Made by a program: the position numbers and the translations under genes. Below the pieces are notes generated by a model that was not told where the DNA came from, did no database searches, and saw nothing but the letters and a program-made list of their open reading frames with translations. 64,000 nucleotides of DNA from an uncultured Eubacteriales bacterium. GTDB taxonomy: Bacteria > Bacillota > Clostridia > Christensenellales > Aristaeellaceae. This document shows, piece by piece, positions 62,624 to 64,000 of the stretch. The DNA lies in assembly GCA_902761755.1 (NCBI GenBank), contig CACWLP010000004.1, forward strand, positions 1-64,000, given 5' to 3'. Each line of letters starts with the position of its first letter. Within the stretch, counting starts at the first letter, position 1.

Positions 62624-64000
62624 TTACAGCTGAGGGCCGGCAGGAACCAGGGCCTTGCCCGCTTCGTTGCCTTCGTACTTGACGAAGTTCTTGATGAAGC
62701 GGCCCGCCAGATCCTTGGCCTTTTCATCCCACACCTTGGGATCGGCGTAGGTATCCCGGGGATCCAGGATGCCGCTGTCCACGCCGGGCAGGGCAGTGGG
62801 CACTTCAAAGTTGAAGTACGGGATCTTCTTGGTGGGGGCGTTGAGGATATCGCCGTTGAGGATGGCGTCGATGATGCCGCGGGTATCCTTGATGGAGATG
62901 CGCTTGCCGGTTCCGTTCCAGCCGGTGTTCACCAGGTAAGCCTTGGCGCCGCTCTTTTCCATTTTCTTGACCAGCTCTTCCGCGTACTTGGTGGGATGCA
63001 GCTCCAGGAAGGCCTGGCCGAAGCAGGCGGAGAAGGTGGGCGTGGGCTCGGTGATGCCGCGCTCGGTGCCGGCCAGCTTGGCGGTGAAGCCGGAGAGGAA
63101 GTAATACTTCGTCTGTTCCGGCGTCAGCACGGAAACGGGGGGCAGCACGCCGAAAGCGTCGGCGGAGAGGAAAATCACGTTCTTGGCGTCCGGGCCGGCA
63201 GAGGTGGGCCGCACGTTCTTGACGATCTTCTCGATGTGCTCGATGGGATAGGAAACGCGGGTGTTCTCGGTGACGGACTTGTCGGCGAAATCGATCTTGC
63301 CGTTTTCGTCCAGCGTCACGTTCTCCAGCAGCGCGTCCCGGCGGATGGCGTTGTAGATATCGGGCTCGCTGTCCTTATCCAGGTTGATGACTTTGGCGTA
63401 GCAGCCGCCTTCAAAGTTGAATACGCCGTTGTCGTCCCAGCCGTGCTCGTCGTCGCCGATCAGCAGGCGCTTGGGATCGGTGGACAGGGTGGTTTTGCCG
63501 GTACCGGAGAGGCCGAAGAAGATGGCGGTGTTTTCGCCCTTCATATCGGTGTTGGCGGAGCAGTGCATGCTGGCGATGCCTTTGAGGGGCAGATAGTAGT
63601 TCATCATGGAGAACATGCCCTTCTTCATTTCGCCGCCGTACCAGGTGTTCAGAATCACCTGCTCCCGGCTGGTGACGTTGAAGGCCACCACGGTTTCGCT
63701 GTTGAGGCCCAGTTCCTTATACTGTTCGCACTTGGCCTTGGAAGCGGTGTACACGATGAAATCCGGCTCAAAGGTGGCTTCCTCTTCCTTGGTGGGCTTG
63801 ATGAACATGTTGCGCACGAAATGGGCCTGCCAGGCCACTTCCATCATGAAGCGGACGGCCATGCGGGTGTCCTTGTTGGCGCCGCAGAAGGCGTCCACCA
63901 CGTACAGCTTTTTGTTGCTCAGCTGCTTTTTGGCCAGGCCTTTCACGATTTCCCAGGTTTCCTGGGTCATGGGGTGGTTGTCGTTCTTATATTCGGGGGT
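62624..64000 (-). CDS. pckA: ATP-dependent phosphoenolpyruvate carboxykinase, 5' end outside window
   Basis: The gene runs off the right edge; its frame stays open to position 64000, with at least 10 codons upstream of the first in-window Met. PckA interconverts oxaloacetate and PEP with ATP/ADP. In fermentative gut bacteria it often works in the carboxylating direction toward succinate. Visible motifs are the P-loop [13 protein letters not shown], the metal-binding GDDEHGWDD and the specificity region [11 protein letters not shown]. The missing part is the N-terminal domain, roughly the first 80 residues. Confidence 0.95.
   Translation of the reverse strand, partial: TPEYKNDNHPMTQETWEIVKGLAKKQLSNKKLYVVDAFCGANKDTRMAVRFMMEVAWQAHFVRNMFIKPTKEEEATFEPDFIVYTASKAKCEQYKELGLNSETVVAFNVTSREQVILNTWYGGEMKKGMFSMMNYYLPLKGIASMHCSANTDMKGENTAIFFGLSGTGKTTLSTDPKRLLIGDDEHGWDDNGVFNFEGGCYAKVINLDKDSEPDIYNAIRRDALLENVTLDENGKIDFADKSVTENTRVSYPIEHIEKIVKNVRPTSAGPDAKNVIFLSADAFGVLPPVSVLTPEQTKYYFLSGFTAKLAGTERGITEPTPTFSACFGQAFLELHPTKYAEELVKKMEKSGAKAYLVNTGWNGTGKRISIKDTRGIIDAILNGDILNAPTKKIPYFNFEVPTALPGVDSGILDPRDTYADPKVWDEKAKDLAGRFIKNFVKYEGNEAGKALVPAGPQL

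Overview
The window looks like chromosome from an uncultured-type, GC-rich member of the class Clostridia, probably gut- or rumen-associated. The evidence is a Gram-positive surface-protein and sortase pilus locus, a likely spoVM (endospore) gene, ATP-dependent PEP carboxykinase, a two-subunit NADPH-type GOGAT with an ANTAR regulator, a sensory-type [FeFe]-hydrogenase-like gene cluster and an Lsa-like ABC-F protein. Many promoters are near-consensus sigma-A sites with 17-bp spacers (TTGACA-N17-TATAAT-like), which helped fix several start codons.

Layout. 1-4700: a minus-strand sugar-type ABC importer (ATPase, two permeases, solute-binding lipoprotein). 4776-7054: a GNAT-hemolysin III fusion convergent with a lone radical SAM protein. 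7220-10414: a plus-strand five-gene operon built around an [FeFe]-hydrogenase-like protein that lacks the proton-transfer cysteine (sensory type), flanked by two DRTGG-like proteins, a GHKL ATPase and a PHP phosphoesterase. 10503-34682: a 24-kb minus-strand pilus/adhesin operon. In transcription order it holds a TPEP-repeat secreted protein, an FctA-like major pilin, a degenerate SipA-like signal peptidase homologue, a class B sortase with an unusual C-terminal extension, a non-lipidated family 5 solute-binding protein, and a 5338-residue modular adhesin ending in a sortase signal. 34964-36740: a small membrane protein, a probable spoVM and a secreted SH3-like protein. 36867-40391: pyrG and glmS. 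40468-49952: the GS-GOGAT operon (glnA, ANTAR regulator, gltB, gltD) divergent from asnB. 50067-51635: two A+T-richer genes (GNAT, secreted protein). 51769-55161: guaA and an ammonium transporter fused to a P-II domain. 55274-56839: tRNA-Pro(GGG), a DtxR-family repressor, a zinc-ribbon protein and an XRE regulator. 57062-59521: an ABC-F protein behind a uORF/terminator leader, then a nucleotidyltransferase. 59654-61333: an ECF sigma factor and its probable anti-sigma factor. 61390-64000: a CE1-type esterase and the 3' part of pckA.

The most interesting points are three. (1) The pilus locus resembles streptococcal FCT-3-type pilus islands: class B sortase, xPTG sorting motifs, and a SipA homologue with both catalytic residues replaced. 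It adds a giant adhesin and a solute-binding-like protein. (2) Three nitrogen-assimilation transcription units (glnA, asnB, amt) each have a consensus promoter followed within a few bases by an intrinsic terminator hairpin whose 5' arm contains CAAGGG, while an ANTAR antiterminator-type regulator is encoded in the glnA operon. This suggests an attenuation regulon. (3) The ABC-F leader has a three-codon uORF embedded in the 5' arm of its terminator. All functional statements are read from sequence and memory of families; no searches were run.
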